64,000 nucleotides of DNA from Candidatus Poribacteria bacterium (GCA_022826645.1 JAJDUM010000033.1:1-64000), one strand, 5' to 3'. Counted from the first letter of the stretch, positions 41,662-50,494 are shown. Notes: generated by a model not told the origin, from the sequence alone. Numbers and translations: made by a program.

Positions 41662-42460
41662 AGGTTGTCTCTACAGATTCAGCGTAAATCTCCTGGAGTC
41701 TTTCGACAGAGAGATCTTGAATTCCGTCCTTCGTAATTGTTTTTACGGTTGGATAGATATTTGATTTCGGGTTATAACCGCTCGTTGCCGAGTCATATTC
41801 TGCGGCTGCGTCGAGTAGGCGCAAAACGGTAACAGTGGCTTCTTGTTCATCCATGTCAGCAAGTGGTTTCTCGCCCCAACGGTTCTGATAGAACAAGATC
41901 CCGCGAATCCACACAGAGCCGGATCCAGAGGTCGCAAAATCGGTGCTCTCAAAATGGGCACCGAGCGCGTCATAGAAAAAGATTTTGCCGCCGTTTTCAT
42001 CTTCGTTCAGCAGATCATAGACCGCAAAGATCGGTATCACACCCCCGATACCTTGCAATGTCATAGGCAGGTTTTCGCGAATTAGGCGGGAGAGTGTGCG
42101 CAGTTTGCCTTCGAGGCTCAATTCTTGGAGTTGGCTTCGGCGGAAATATTGGAACGAATGTTCGAGGACTCGCGCCATTTCATAAGCCATGGCAGGAGAG
42201 CCTGCGATCGCGAGGACAGAGTGCTCGTCAATCTGGAGCAGCTTGTCCGCGCGGTCATACATGACGACATTACCCGCCGTTGCCCGCCGGTCTCCACCGA
42301 TGAGGACGCCATCCTTATAACGCACGGCAAGGACAGTAGTGCCTTCTATTTCTTGTATGGCAGGCGAAGCCCCATTTCCAGATGTTGCGGGAAGATCCAG
42401 TTGAATCTGGCACTCGTTCGCTTTCAAGAGGTCGAGGAAATTCCCCTTGTGATTTGTCAT
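41651..42460 (-). CDS. prcB: 20S proteasome beta subunit
   Basis: A 269-residue catalytic subunit. The propeptide ends at EIEG, and autocleavage would expose Thr41 (TTVLAVRYKDG) as the N-terminal nucleophile. The supporting Asp (GGDRRAT) and Lys (DRADKLLQI) and the SGSGSVWIRG segment are present. Mature length fits the family. It starts 3 nt after the modifier gene, whose stop region supplies its ribosome-binding site (CAGGTGAG). Confidence 0.95.
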   Translation of the reverse strand: MTNHKGNFLDLLKANECQIQLDLPATSGNGASPAIQEIEGTTVLAVRYKDGVLIGGDRRATAGNVVMYDRADKLLQIDEHSVLAIAGSPAMAYEMARVLEHSFQYFRRSQLQELSLEGKLRTLSRLIRENLPMTLQGIGGVIPIFAVYDLLNEDENGGKIFFYDALGAHFESTDFATSGSGSVWIRGILFYQNRWGEKPLADMDEQEATVTVLRLLDAAAEYDSATSGYNPKSNIYPTVKTITKDGIQDLSVERLQEIYAESVETTYAR

Positions 42461-42463
42461 GGG

Positions 42464-42661
42464 TTACTCACCTGTTCGCTGGCGATAACGCCTGGATTGG
42501 TCTTTATCGACGCGGCGCATCCGTCTAACCAGATTCCTCGTATCCGGTCTGGTGACGTCCGGACGTTTGGGACCGTCATCGTCTCCACCGTCGCCCGGTC
42601 CCGTCGGCTTCACCGGTCTTTGAATCCGATCGCGTAGATAAATCAAATGTTGTGCTGTCAT
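42464..42661 (-). CDS. pup: prokaryotic ubiquitin-like modifier (Pup/UBact)
   Basis: A 65-residue, highly charged and probably disordered protein. The C-terminus RMRRVDKDQSRRYRQRTGE ends in Gly-Glu, so it is ligation-ready without deamidation. The central GPGDGGDDDGPKRPDVTRPD and the arginine-rich end match the UBact proteins described from Gram-negative phyla more than actinobacterial Pup (which ends GGQ or GGE after an acidic helix). GGAGG lies 8 nt before the ATG. It sits between dop and prcB, the position of pup in mycobacteria. Lysines are few (residues 18, 32, 53). Confidence 0.9.
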   Translation of the reverse strand: MTAQHLIYLRDRIQRPVKPTGPGDGGDDDGPKRPDVTRPDTRNLVRRMRRVDKDQSRRYRQRTGE

Positions 42662-42697
42662 GGTAATAACCTCCTGTAAGAGAATAGATTTGGGGGT

Positions 42698-44221
42698 TTA
42701 TTTGCTAAGCTCTAAATTTTCAACCAACGCTTCCACCGTCTGCGCTTGGTCGAGGATGCGATTGTACTTTTCCGCCATCTCTGCATCCGCGAGCTGATTC
42801 ATACTCACAGAGACCGGGCTTCTTTTGCCCTTTATGTTAAATGTCACGTTATCCCATTGGATCGATTTGACTTGTGGACGGAATTTGTCCAACGATTTGC
42901 CTCGAAAATATGCACGGGTATCGGCAGGTGGATTGTGGATAGCGCTTTCAACCTGTTGGTCGGTGACAAGCCGTCTCACCAATCCGCTCGCTTCAAGTTC
43001 ATAATATAACCCCGCCTCTTGATCGATGTTGTGATATTCGAGATCAAGGCTCTGTAGCCACGGGTCATCCCAAGTAAGCCCTTCCTCATCAATAAACGTT
43101 TCCAATAGCCATTTCTTGGCGGCCCAATCCAACCGATCTGTGAGATCCATCGGATCTTTTTCGAGTGCATTGAGGGTAGATTCCCACTCAACGAGGACCC
43201 AGTCGGTATCGTCGCGTTCTCCGTTGAGGTGCTTTTGGGCGAGCGCGAGATATTCTCGCTGCAAATCAATTGCGGAAATACTCTTACCGTTGGCTAATTT
43301 GAACCGCCACTGATAAGTCTGGTCACGGGAGATTTCCTTAATCGCGTGGAGTGGGTTTTGCAAGGCGAACCAACCGGGGACGCGCTTCTGCTCAATAAGA
43401 TCGATGACGAGTGCGGTTGTGCCGACCTTGAGCGCTGTCGCGTACTCTGACATATTGGCGTCACCGACAATGCCGTGTAGCCGACGATATTTTGCGGGAT
43501 CTGCGTGCGGTTCGTCGCGCGTATTCACAATCGGGCGGTTGTGCATGGTATCGACGCTGACCTCGACATGGAAAAAGTCCGATCGTTGTGCAATCTGGAA
43601 AAAACCGGCGGAGGTCAATCCTGATTCGGTTTCGATTCCCACCTTTCCCGTCCCAGCAAAGATCTGGCGTGTCACAAAAAATGGCATGATGCTCGCTTTA
43701 AGGTCGTCAAAGGGAATATCCCGCGACATCAGGTAATTGTCGTGGCAGCCGTAGCTGTGGCCATGGAAGTCGGTGTTATTTTTATATAATAGGACACGCT
43801 TGCCTAATTTTTCGCTTCGTCTTACCGCACACTGCTGAAGTATGCGCTCTCCCGCTTTATCGTGGGCGACCAATTGAAAAAGGCTGCAACATTCTGGAGT
43901 GGAGTATTCGGGGTGGGCGTGGTCGTTATATAAACGGGCACCGTTGGTCAGGATCAAATCGCTTTTGATTTCAGCGAAGGAAAGATTGCGCTGGCGGTCG
44001 GCTTTCTGGTGTTCCAACTCGTCGGGGTGTTCCTGCAAGGCTTTTGCACGGAAACCACGCTCGTCTTGGAACGGGTCTTCGCCACTATAATCCCACATCG
44101 GTCGAAAATCGTCCTGCCGGTAGCTCTTAATCAATTCGACAGATTGGCTGACGGGATCAACGTGTTCCTCTGACTCTAACGTGATTCCGTATTCGGTTTC
44201 GATTCCAAAAAGTCTTTGCAT
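42698..44221 (-). CDS. dop: depupylase/deamidase of the Pup family
   Basis: A 507-residue PafA/Dop-family enzyme. The start QRLFGIETEYGI holds the catalytic acid, and the segment MWDYSGEDPFQDERGF matches Dop (which has the Dop loop region absent in PafA). Later motifs are NGARLYNDHAHPEYSTPEC and NTRDEPHADPAKYRRLH. Dop removes the modifier from proteins and, where it ends in Gln, deamidates it. Since the modifier here already ends in Glu, only the removal function should be needed. It lies 12 nt after arc and 36 nt before pup. Confidence 0.9.
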   Translation of the reverse strand: MQRLFGIETEYGITLESEEHVDPVSQSVELIKSYRQDDFRPMWDYSGEDPFQDERGFRAKALQEHPDELEHQKADRQRNLSFAEIKSDLILTNGARLYNDHAHPEYSTPECCSLFQLVAHDKAGERILQQCAVRRSEKLGKRVLLYKNNTDFHGHSYGCHDNYLMSRDIPFDDLKASIMPFFVTRQIFAGTGKVGIETESGLTSAGFFQIAQRSDFFHVEVSVDTMHNRPIVNTRDEPHADPAKYRRLHGIVGDANMSEYATALKVGTTALVIDLIEQKRVPGWFALQNPLHAIKEISRDQTYQWRFKLANGKSISAIDLQREYLALAQKHLNGERDDTDWVLVEWESTLNALEKDPMDLTDRLDWAAKKWLLETFIDEEGLTWDDPWLQSLDLEYHNIDQEAGLYYELEASGLVRRLVTDQQVESAIHNPPADTRAYFRGKSLDKFRPQVKSIQWDNVTFNIKGKRSPVSVSMNQLADAEMAEKYNRILDQAQTVEALVENLELSK

Positions 44222-44233
44222 AAACGCTTCACC

Positions 44234-45985
44234 CTAAATCACGCTGCTCGCAGCTTTTCTGCGCGTTGATTTTTCTGGACGGATTGGGGTGACTTTGACG
44301 ACGTTTTCTGGATCGTAATCGAGCAGCTTAAGCCAATCCTCGACGGTGTCTGTCGGGGGAAAGATATCGTTCTCGCGATATTCTGACAATGCGCCTTCCA
44401 ACAGGTCTTCAACGCGAATGCCAACCCCATCTGTGGTGCCTTCTATCGCACGTTTGATTGCGGACTCTTTTGCGCGTTGGACAATAGAATCGACAATAGC
44501 GCCGCTACATAGATCGCCACGGTATATAGTATCACGGCGACCGCTTCGCAGGGCGACCTCCAAAAACCTGTTGTCTTCATGCCGTTGGAACAGTTGATCG
44601 GTAACCTGATCAATGAGATAGGAGACTGCTGCCTCTGCATCGCCGTTATGAGCATCAAGGACTTCTGGGTGGAGCGGTAAATCTGGTGTGAGATAAATGC
44701 GGAAAATCGCCTGCGATGCCTCTTTATCGGGACGGGTGACTTTAATCTTCCGATCAATTCTGCCGGGGCGTAAAATCGCAGGATCAATAAGATCGGGACG
44801 GTTCGTTGCAAGGATGATTACAACATCTTGCAAGGATTCAATCCCGTCCATCTCAGCACAGAACATCGGGACTACGGTATTGGAGATGTTATGAGAGCGG
44901 AATGAACGACGTGTTCCTAAGATCGATTCTGCTTCGTCAATAAATACAAAGGGCAGGTAACCTTCTTTGCTCTTTTCACGCGCTATCTGGAAGATTTCAC
45001 GGACTTTGCGCTCCGACTCGCCAAGCCACATATTCAAGATTTCAGGTCCCTTGATGTGGAGGAAACACCCTTCCACTTCAGCCCCTTCCTCTTCGCTCAA
45101 TCGTTGTGTCAGATTGTGTGCTGTCGCCTTCCCAATGAGTGTTTTTCCACAACCCGGTGGACCGTGTAGGAGAAAACCTTTTGGGGGCGCGTATTGAAAT
45201 GTATCGAAGAGCTCTGGGTGTAAAATCGGCAATTCGATGGTATCTTTTATGAGTTCAATAGTATCGTCTAATCCGCCTACCTTCGACCAAGGAAGATCTG
45301 GCACAGCTTCGAGGTAGTAATCCTGTGCTTCTTGTATTTCTAAGCGTTCTAATGCTACTTTGGAGTTCGGGTCCATGCGGATTTCGTCGCCGACTTTAAG
45401 CTTTGCATTGGCTAAATCGGTGGAGCGTTGCAGAATGATCGATTGCAACCCGGCAGGTTCACCGCCAACACGCAGCCGCCCGTCAGGCATTAGATCAGCG
45501 ATTTTCGCGATAGATCCAGAGGTATTATATCCCAATTCACCGACGATAACATAAGCATCATTAAGGAGTACGCTAAAGCCAATTTTGAGGGCTGCGGGAT
45601 CCAGTTGTGGGTCAATATTCGCATAGTATTCGGATCCACCGATAATGACGTGAGCAACCTCCTTTTTCGGCATTCCGAGCAGCGTCCCGATCCGGTTGGC
45701 AGGAGAGGTCAACTTTTCGATTGTTTCCTGCATTTCGACGATGGCTTCCCTCGCTTCTTGGAAGGTCATTTCATCTTCCACAATTGCCCGCCGAAGTTGA
45801 AACAGCAATGGTCGCCGGCGATCGTCCTCTTGGGTCGCATAAATGAGTCGATCCACTAACATCAGGGAGCGAGGGGTGCCCACCTGATCCTCATCGTCTT
45901 CAATTTCGTCCTCAAAGTCGTCAAATAGCCGGAAATCGTCTTCTGGTATTGTCTCAGGTCGCCTTCTATCGTTCTTGTCACGCAT
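44234..45985 (-). CDS. arc: proteasome-associated AAA+ ATPase (ARC/Mpa)
   Basis: A 583-residue unfoldase that feeds tagged proteins into the 20S core. Residues 60-100 form a helical, coiled-coil-like segment, followed by the OB domains (about 105-225). Walker A is GPPGCGKT (275-282), Walker B is FIDEAE (348-353), and the AAA second region includes LATNRPDLIDPAILRPGRID. The C-terminus ends KAASSVI and lacks the penultimate Tyr (QYL) by which Mpa docks on the core. ATG 45985 follows GAGGAGGGG by 4 nt, and is preferred over 46000. First gene of the operon. Confidence 0.93.
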   Translation of the reverse strand: MRDKNDRRRPETIPEDDFRLFDDFEDEIEDDEDQVGTPRSLMLVDRLIYATQEDDRRRPLLFQLRRAIVEDEMTFQEAREAIVEMQETIEKLTSPANRIGTLLGMPKKEVAHVIIGGSEYYANIDPQLDPAALKIGFSVLLNDAYVIVGELGYNTSGSIAKIADLMPDGRLRVGGEPAGLQSIILQRSTDLANAKLKVGDEIRMDPNSKVALERLEIQEAQDYYLEAVPDLPWSKVGGLDDTIELIKDTIELPILHPELFDTFQYAPPKGFLLHGPPGCGKTLIGKATAHNLTQRLSEEEGAEVEGCFLHIKGPEILNMWLGESERKVREIFQIAREKSKEGYLPFVFIDEAESILGTRRSFRSHNISNTVVPMFCAEMDGIESLQDVVIILATNRPDLIDPAILRPGRIDRKIKVTRPDKEASQAIFRIYLTPDLPLHPEVLDAHNGDAEAAVSYLIDQVTDQLFQRHEDNRFLEVALRSGRRDTIYRGDLCSGAIVDSIVQRAKESAIKRAIEGTTDGVGIRVEDLLEGALSEYRENDIFPPTDTVEDWLKLLDYDPENVVKVTPIRPEKSTRRKAASSVI

Positions 45986-46405
45986 TGAACCCCTCCTCAA
46001 ACGGGATAATCAGTCGTATTGGATGGTATTTCAGAATTAATCTCTTCTGCGGTAGGGAAAGCGCGGGAAGGTTTCCCTAAAAAAATGTTCGTAATACAGA
46101 GCGTTCAGTTGCTTACATTTCCTTGAATAACCGGTTGAGTGAGATAGTAACTGTCGATAGAAAGAGAGTTGCGTCAGACCGGCTGAGAACTTGGATGCCC
46201 AAGACAAATCGGGAAATGGGCAAGAAATGGGAAAATGTTAGCTGGCAAAAGTATGGCATCTATCAAACTGCTCATCAAATAAGTGCGTTTGTATTCTATC
46301 ACATCGGTAGGCAAACATCAACACAAAAAGTGGAGATTCCTCACGAGGATCCTTCTTAGGCGTTGGAAATTTCCGGCAAAAAGCTAAATCAACCGTTCAT
46401 AATTA

Positions 46406-46434
46406 TTGCCTTCCCCTGCCGATTTTGGTATAAT
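46406..46434 (+). promoter_or_regulatory. sigma-70-like promoter upstream of radC
   Basis: TTGCCT and TATAAT are separated by 17 nt. The transcript would begin near 46441 and read through both hairpin repeats, giving radC a leader of about 360 nt. Confidence 0.5.
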
Positions 46435-46506
46435 CTGCCTTACACTTTTCCATCTTAAGATGAATAAGATATCCTAAATATGCCTAAGTTGCTAGTTGTT
46501 AGACTT

Positions 46507-46576
46507 GCTCGGCTTGGATAGCCATATCCAAGCCCGCCTTGCAGCGGTGTTGTGGATTTGTCAATCCACAACGAGC
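46507..46576. repeat. three-way-junction repeat family C, copy 2
   Basis: GCTC/GAGC (46507-46510, 46573-46576) encloses GGCTTGGATA/TATCCAAGCC with loop GCCA (46511-46534) and GTTGTGGATT/AATCCACAAC with loop TGTC (46549-46572). Compared with the other copies, the second stem has two base-pair changes, each compensated on the other arm. The closing stem can extend outward by T-A, U-G and C-G. Confidence 0.75.
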
Positions 46577-46606
46577 AGGACCATTAGCATTTATCTGACA
46601 GAGCAC

Positions 46607-46771
46607 TAGAAATTACGCAGTTGGGTACTCAACCCCTTGTAGTTCGGCGATTTATCGCCGCTAGACACCCTTCTCAACGCCCGATGAATCGGGCAACTAC
46701 AACAGAGGCACCATCACAAAGTTCGTAGGGAACAACGATCGTTGTTCCCTCTTGAAGCGTGTAAGTCCTAA
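46607..46771. repeat. MITE-like repeat family A, copy 4
   Basis: Left end TAGAAATTACGCAGTTG, right end complementary to ATTAGGACTTACACGCTTC. The interior holds TGTAGTTCGGCGATTTATCGCC, GCCCGATGAATCGGGC and GGAACAACGATCGTTGTTCC hairpins. The 165-bp element ends 27 nt before the radC start codon. Confidence 0.7.
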
Positions 46772-46798
46772 TCTACTATAGTTATTAAGGCGGTGATA

Positions 46799-47509
46799 AT
46801 GGAAGCGACAGAATACAGACTTCGAATCAAAGACCTTCCCGAAGACGAGCGACCACTCGAAAGGCTTTACAAATATGGTCCACAGGCGCTCAAAACATCG
46901 GAACTGATTGCGATTATTATTCGGACCGGAACGGGCACTGCAACGGCTATTCAGGTCGCAGAACAGCTGCTTCAGAAATATAACGGCAACTTAAAGCGGT
47001 TGGCGGATAATAGCGAGCGGCAGATTGCGGACGGTATCAAAGGGCTGGGCACGGTGAAGGTGGGGCAAATCAGGGCAGCTTTTGAGTTGGGACGACGGAT
47101 GGCGGCTTTTCTGGAAGAAAAACCACAAATTAGTTCGCCCAGCGATGTTGTACATGTTGCGCGAATGGCGATGCCTTCGATGCGAGATCTACGCAAGGAG
47201 GAGCTCCATGTTTTTTGCCTCGACACGAAGAACTATGTGACCAAGCATCGGCGCATCTTTGAAGGAAGCTTAAATGCAAGCATCATCCATTCCCGTGAAG
47301 TCTTCCGATTTGCAATAGAGGAAGCGGCGGCATCGATTATCCTTGTGCATAACCATCCCTCCGGTGATCCCGCACCCAGTCCGGAGGATATTCACGCGAC
47401 GCGACAGTTGGTCAAGGCGGGAGAGTTACTCGATATCCGTGTGACAGATCATGTTATTATCGGCGATGGCAGCTATATCAGTATGAGGGAAGAAGATATA
47501 ATTAAGTGA
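46799..47509 (+). CDS. radC: RadC family DNA repair protein (JAMM/MPN domain)
   Basis: A 236-residue RadC protein. The N-terminal UPF0758 helix-hairpin-helix region has LPEDERPLERLYKYGPQAL and GIKGLGTVKVGQIRAAFELGRR. The C-terminal JAMM metalloprotease-like domain has HNHPSGDPAPSPED (HxHxD metal motif with the preceding Glu in EEAAASIILVHN). RadC's exact role in DNA repair is unsettled. ATG 46799 is preferred over the GTG 6 nt earlier because AAGGCGG lies upstream of both and the ATG has the better spacing. Confidence 0.93.
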   Translation: MEATEYRLRIKDLPEDERPLERLYKYGPQALKTSELIAIIIRTGTGTATAIQVAEQLLQKYNGNLKRLADNSERQIADGIKGLGTVKVGQIRAAFELGRRMAAFLEEKPQISSPSDVVHVARMAMPSMRDLRKEELHVFCLDTKNYVTKHRRIFEGSLNASIIHSREVFRFAIEEAAASIILVHNHPSGDPAPSPEDIHATRQLVKAGELLDIRVTDHVIIGDGSYISMREEDIIK

Positions 47510-47558
47510 CTTTATATCACAAGCGTCTACAATTCACAATCCGATAGGAGAGTTCAAT

Positions 47559-48770
47559 ATGTCCGAAGATAAAGCGTATAAAGTTCGTGCGATTCACTGT
47601 AGTCATAAAGCCTCGCAGGAAGAAATCTACGAAAGGCTTAAGACAATTACCTCACCGCTGACGCGTTCATGGGAAAAGATCGAAAAAGCCCGTAAAGTTG
47701 GTATCAAGGTGAACATGCAGATGCGTACGGACAATATCCGTCGTATCGGCGGACGACGGCAGGAACTGGTTGACGATGATGTCCTTCGCGCATCGCTTCG
47801 TCTGTTGCGCGAACGCACCGATGCAGATATCTTCGTGTTGGATACCAGCATGGTGCCAGCGGGAGAGCGCCCCGGTGATGATTTTAATATGCGCCCGATC
47901 TTTGAGGAGTTTGACATCCCCTACATCGAAGCCGGCGATCCGCCCTTTACGAAATACAAGGTTCCCGGCGGCGGTATTATGTTCTCTGAATACCAACTCT
48001 CCGCCTCGATTGGAGAAGCGGATGCTTTTGTCTCCATCGCTAAGATGAAGAACCACGCCTTTATGGGCATCACGCTGTGTCTGAAGAATCTCTTTGGTTT
48101 GCCGCCAATACCGCCTCACGGCCGAGTGAGGACCTATTTTCACCATGTGATTCGGTTGTCGTACGTCCTACCCGACCTTGGTCTGATTACCCAACCTTGT
48201 CTCAATATCATCGACGGTTTGACGGGACAAGCGAGACGGGAGTGGGGCGGAGAAGGGCGTATTTGTGACGCGCTGATTGCCGGCGACCATGTGATCGCCA
48301 CGGATGCCTGTGGCAGTTACCTGATGGGTACTGACCCACGCCTCGATTGGCCCCAACCGCCTTTCCGCCGTGATCGAAGCCCGGTTGCAGTGGCTGCGGA
48401 GCACGGATTTGGGACTGTGAATCTGGAGGAGATCGACTTTAACATGGGTGAGCTACAGCCGCCCCTCGCCGAGTTCGATTCGGAGGAGACGGATCCCACC
48501 GAAAAAATTGCCGGTCTGCGTCAAACCGCGTCTCAGCAGGCACTATTTTATCGGGAAAACCAAGATCGGTTGGTGAGTGGCCACGCTGGTTCCTATATCT
48601 ATCTGCAAGATGGGGAAGTGATCTGGAGTGGTCCTCGTCCGGATCAGGCGGGTGCTGTTCAACAACTCAGCGGTGAGCGGCCGGATCAGGCGGTATGGCT
48701 CAAACTGGTCGATCCAGAGGAGACGGAAGGGGAACGGATGCGTGTGTATGAGCGGATTTTAGCGGCGTAA
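47559..48770 (+). CDS. DUF362 domain-containing protein
   Basis: A 403-residue protein with the DUF362 pattern: GIKVNMQMRTDN near residue 50, VSIAKMKNHAFMGITLCLKNLFGL (about 165-188), and LNIIDGLTGQARREWGG plus VIATDACGSYLMGTDPRLD. Some DUF362 proteins carry a 2x[4Fe-4S] ferredoxin domain, which is absent here. The function of the domain is not known. AGGAGAG precedes the ATG. It is encoded 73 nt upstream of a sulfatase in the same direction. Confidence 0.85.
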   Translation: MSEDKAYKVRAIHCSHKASQEEIYERLKTITSPLTRSWEKIEKARKVGIKVNMQMRTDNIRRIGGRRQELVDDDVLRASLRLLRERTDADIFVLDTSMVPAGERPGDDFNMRPIFEEFDIPYIEAGDPPFTKYKVPGGGIMFSEYQLSASIGEADAFVSIAKMKNHAFMGITLCLKNLFGLPPIPPHGRVRTYFHHVIRLSYVLPDLGLITQPCLNIIDGLTGQARREWGGEGRICDALIAGDHVIATDACGSYLMGTDPRLDWPQPPFRRDRSPVAVAAEHGFGTVNLEEIDFNMGELQPPLAEFDSEETDPTEKIAGLRQTASQQALFYRENQDRLVSGHAGSYIYLQDGEVIWSGPRPDQAGAVQQLSGERPDQAVWLKLVDPEETEGERMRVYERILAA

Positions 48771-48843
48771 ACGCTCTTGATATCTGTGTGTAGTGACTTG
48801 ATCGGAATCGCTCCTCCCTGCAACGCTCTGAATAAGGAACGGT

Positions 48844-50265
48844 ATGTCTCAGCAAAAACCCCATGTGCTGCTGCTAATCAATGACGAGCATCGTCCGGAC
48901 GTGTTACCCGTCGAAGGCGACCAGCAGGTTCGTACGCCCACGTTGGACAGATTTATCAACGAGGGGACCTACTTCCGCAATGCGTACACGCCCTCGCCTA
49001 TCTGTGTGCCCGCACGGCAGAGTTTTATCTCCGGCCTCTATCCTCGGAACTGTGGGAGCCTCAACTTCGGCGATCCGATGCCTACCGAGGTGCGAACGAT
49101 TCCGGGGCATCTGGGCAACTACGGCTATTACTCGTGTGCAGCGGGAAAGATGCACTTCGTCGGCAAAGATGTCATGCACGGTTGGCGGGAGCGGGTTGGT
49201 CGGGACATTGTGGGTGATAATGGGTACCCTTACCCAGCCGTTGATGATAAACACACCGCCCAATTTCAGCGAGAGCCGGGCACCGGTGCTAAGCAGAACA
49301 AGGTTATCCAAGAAATTCGTGATGCCCAGCCCGGCATGGGATATTGGATGCTCCAAGACCAGTACGCCGTAGATGGCGCGTTGCTGTTCCTTGAGGAGTA
49401 TTTCGTGGATGCCTCCTACGACCGGTACACGCCGAATCCGCTGTGCATGGCGGTGAGCCTCTGGTGTCCGCACTATCCGTATCAGTGCCCGCTCGACCTG
49501 TTCACCTATTACATGCAGCGTGTCGAGCCGATCATTGAGGATCCGAACGATAAATTTGAGTGCAGCGATTTCTTCAGAGTCCGCTTTGGTGAGGATGTGA
49601 CGCCCCGTCAGGCACACCGTGCCACCGCCGCCTACTACGGCATGATTGACTGGATGGACCAGCAGTTTGGCCGCGTGATCGAAAAACTGGAACATCTCAA
49701 CGTCCTCGATGACTTCATCATTGTATTTCTCTCGGACCACGGCGAAATGCTCGGTACGAAAGGATTGTGGGAGAAACAGAGCTTCTTTGATGCGTCGGCA
49801 CGTGTGCCGTTCTCTATCTGGAATCCAAAGCGGTTTGGACGTGAGCCGCAGGTCCTCGAACAGAATGTATCGTTGGTAGACCTGTTCCCGACACTATGCG
49901 ACTTAGTTGACATCCCCGCTCCCGACGAACTTGATGGCCGCTCGTTGGTGCCGCTCATCGACGGGAATACCGATGATTGGCAGAACACGGTCTACAGCGA
50001 ACTCTGGCGTGTTCATAATGGTCCCTCTGTGATGGTCAAGCAGGATGACCTGAAGTATTTTCGATTCGATAACGATGCCGGTTGGCCCGAACAGTTGTTC
50101 GATTTATCGAGCGATCCCGATGAATGTAACAATCTGATTGACACCCCCGCCTATGCTGAAGCACTTGCAAGGTTGCGCGGTAAAGTCGATGCCCTGCCCC
50201 CACCGCGGCGCAAGGATGCGGAGAACCGTTTTATCGATCCGTATCGTCCAATGGATGGAGGTTGA
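48844..50265 (+). CDS. sulfatase (formylglycine-dependent)
   Basis: A 473-residue type I sulfatase. The active-site motif is PSPICVPARQSF, with Cys54 in CxPxR, the substrate for formylglycine-generating enzyme. Metal-binding residues appear in LLINDEHRPD near the N-terminus and LSDHGEMLGTKGLWEKQ in the later half. There is no signal peptide, so it acts in the cytoplasm or is exported by a route not visible here. Expected substrate is a sulfated glycan or ester. The anaerobic-type maturase or FGE gene is not in this window. AAGGAACGG precedes the ATG. Confidence 0.93.
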   Translation: MSQQKPHVLLLINDEHRPDVLPVEGDQQVRTPTLDRFINEGTYFRNAYTPSPICVPARQSFISGLYPRNCGSLNFGDPMPTEVRTIPGHLGNYGYYSCAAGKMHFVGKDVMHGWRERVGRDIVGDNGYPYPAVDDKHTAQFQREPGTGAKQNKVIQEIRDAQPGMGYWMLQDQYAVDGALLFLEEYFVDASYDRYTPNPLCMAVSLWCPHYPYQCPLDLFTYYMQRVEPIIEDPNDKFECSDFFRVRFGEDVTPRQAHRATAAYYGMIDWMDQQFGRVIEKLEHLNVLDDFIIVFLSDHGEMLGTKGLWEKQSFFDASARVPFSIWNPKRFGREPQVLEQNVSLVDLFPTLCDLVDIPAPDELDGRSLVPLIDGNTDDWQNTVYSELWRVHNGPSVMVKQDDLKYFRFDNDAGWPEQLFDLSSDPDECNNLIDTPAYAEALARLRGKVDALPPPRRKDAENRFIDPYRPMDGG

Positions 50266-50475
50266 TTTCAACTGTAGCAGGACTTATGCAGCCAGCCGTA
50301 GGCGGGGCATCCCCGATAAATCCCCCGATAGGATCGGGGCAGGCCCGATGAATCGGGACTCCGACAAGCCGAGAGCAGGCAGGCGGGATCCAAAGCGACT
50401 TGCCCCGCCGTAGCCTCAACCGGGAGATCGAACTACAGGAGAATTAAATGACCCTAAGGTTGATTTCAGCTGTAG
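50260..50475. repeat. repeat insertion flanked by 18-bp imperfect direct repeats
   Basis: GGTTGATTTCAACTGTAG (50260-50277, overlapping the sulfatase stop) and GGTTGATTTCAGCTGTAG (50458-50475) differ by one base and flank 180 bp. This begins with the family A end AGGACTTATGCA, contains the GGCGGGGCATCCCCGAT hairpin module and ends with a 60-bp piece also found at 12034-12096. No right-hand family A end is seen. Confidence 0.65.
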
Positions 50476-50494
50476 ACGAAAAAGGAGTAGTATC

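Larger units (their letters stand above)
46001..46798. other. long spacer between divergent proteasome operon and radC, repeats and one promoter
   Basis: No supported gene. A 78-codon frame at 46123-46359 has no ribosome-binding site or family features. The stretch contains the arc operon upstream region (46001-46120), a promoter-like site at 46406-46434, a family C repeat (46507-46579), and a family A repeat (46607-46771), all before the radC start. Confidence 0.6.

Noticed and set aside
46123-46359. 78-codon open frame between arc and radC
   Set aside because: No ribosome-binding site, no recognisable features, low-complexity neighbourhood; most likely chance.
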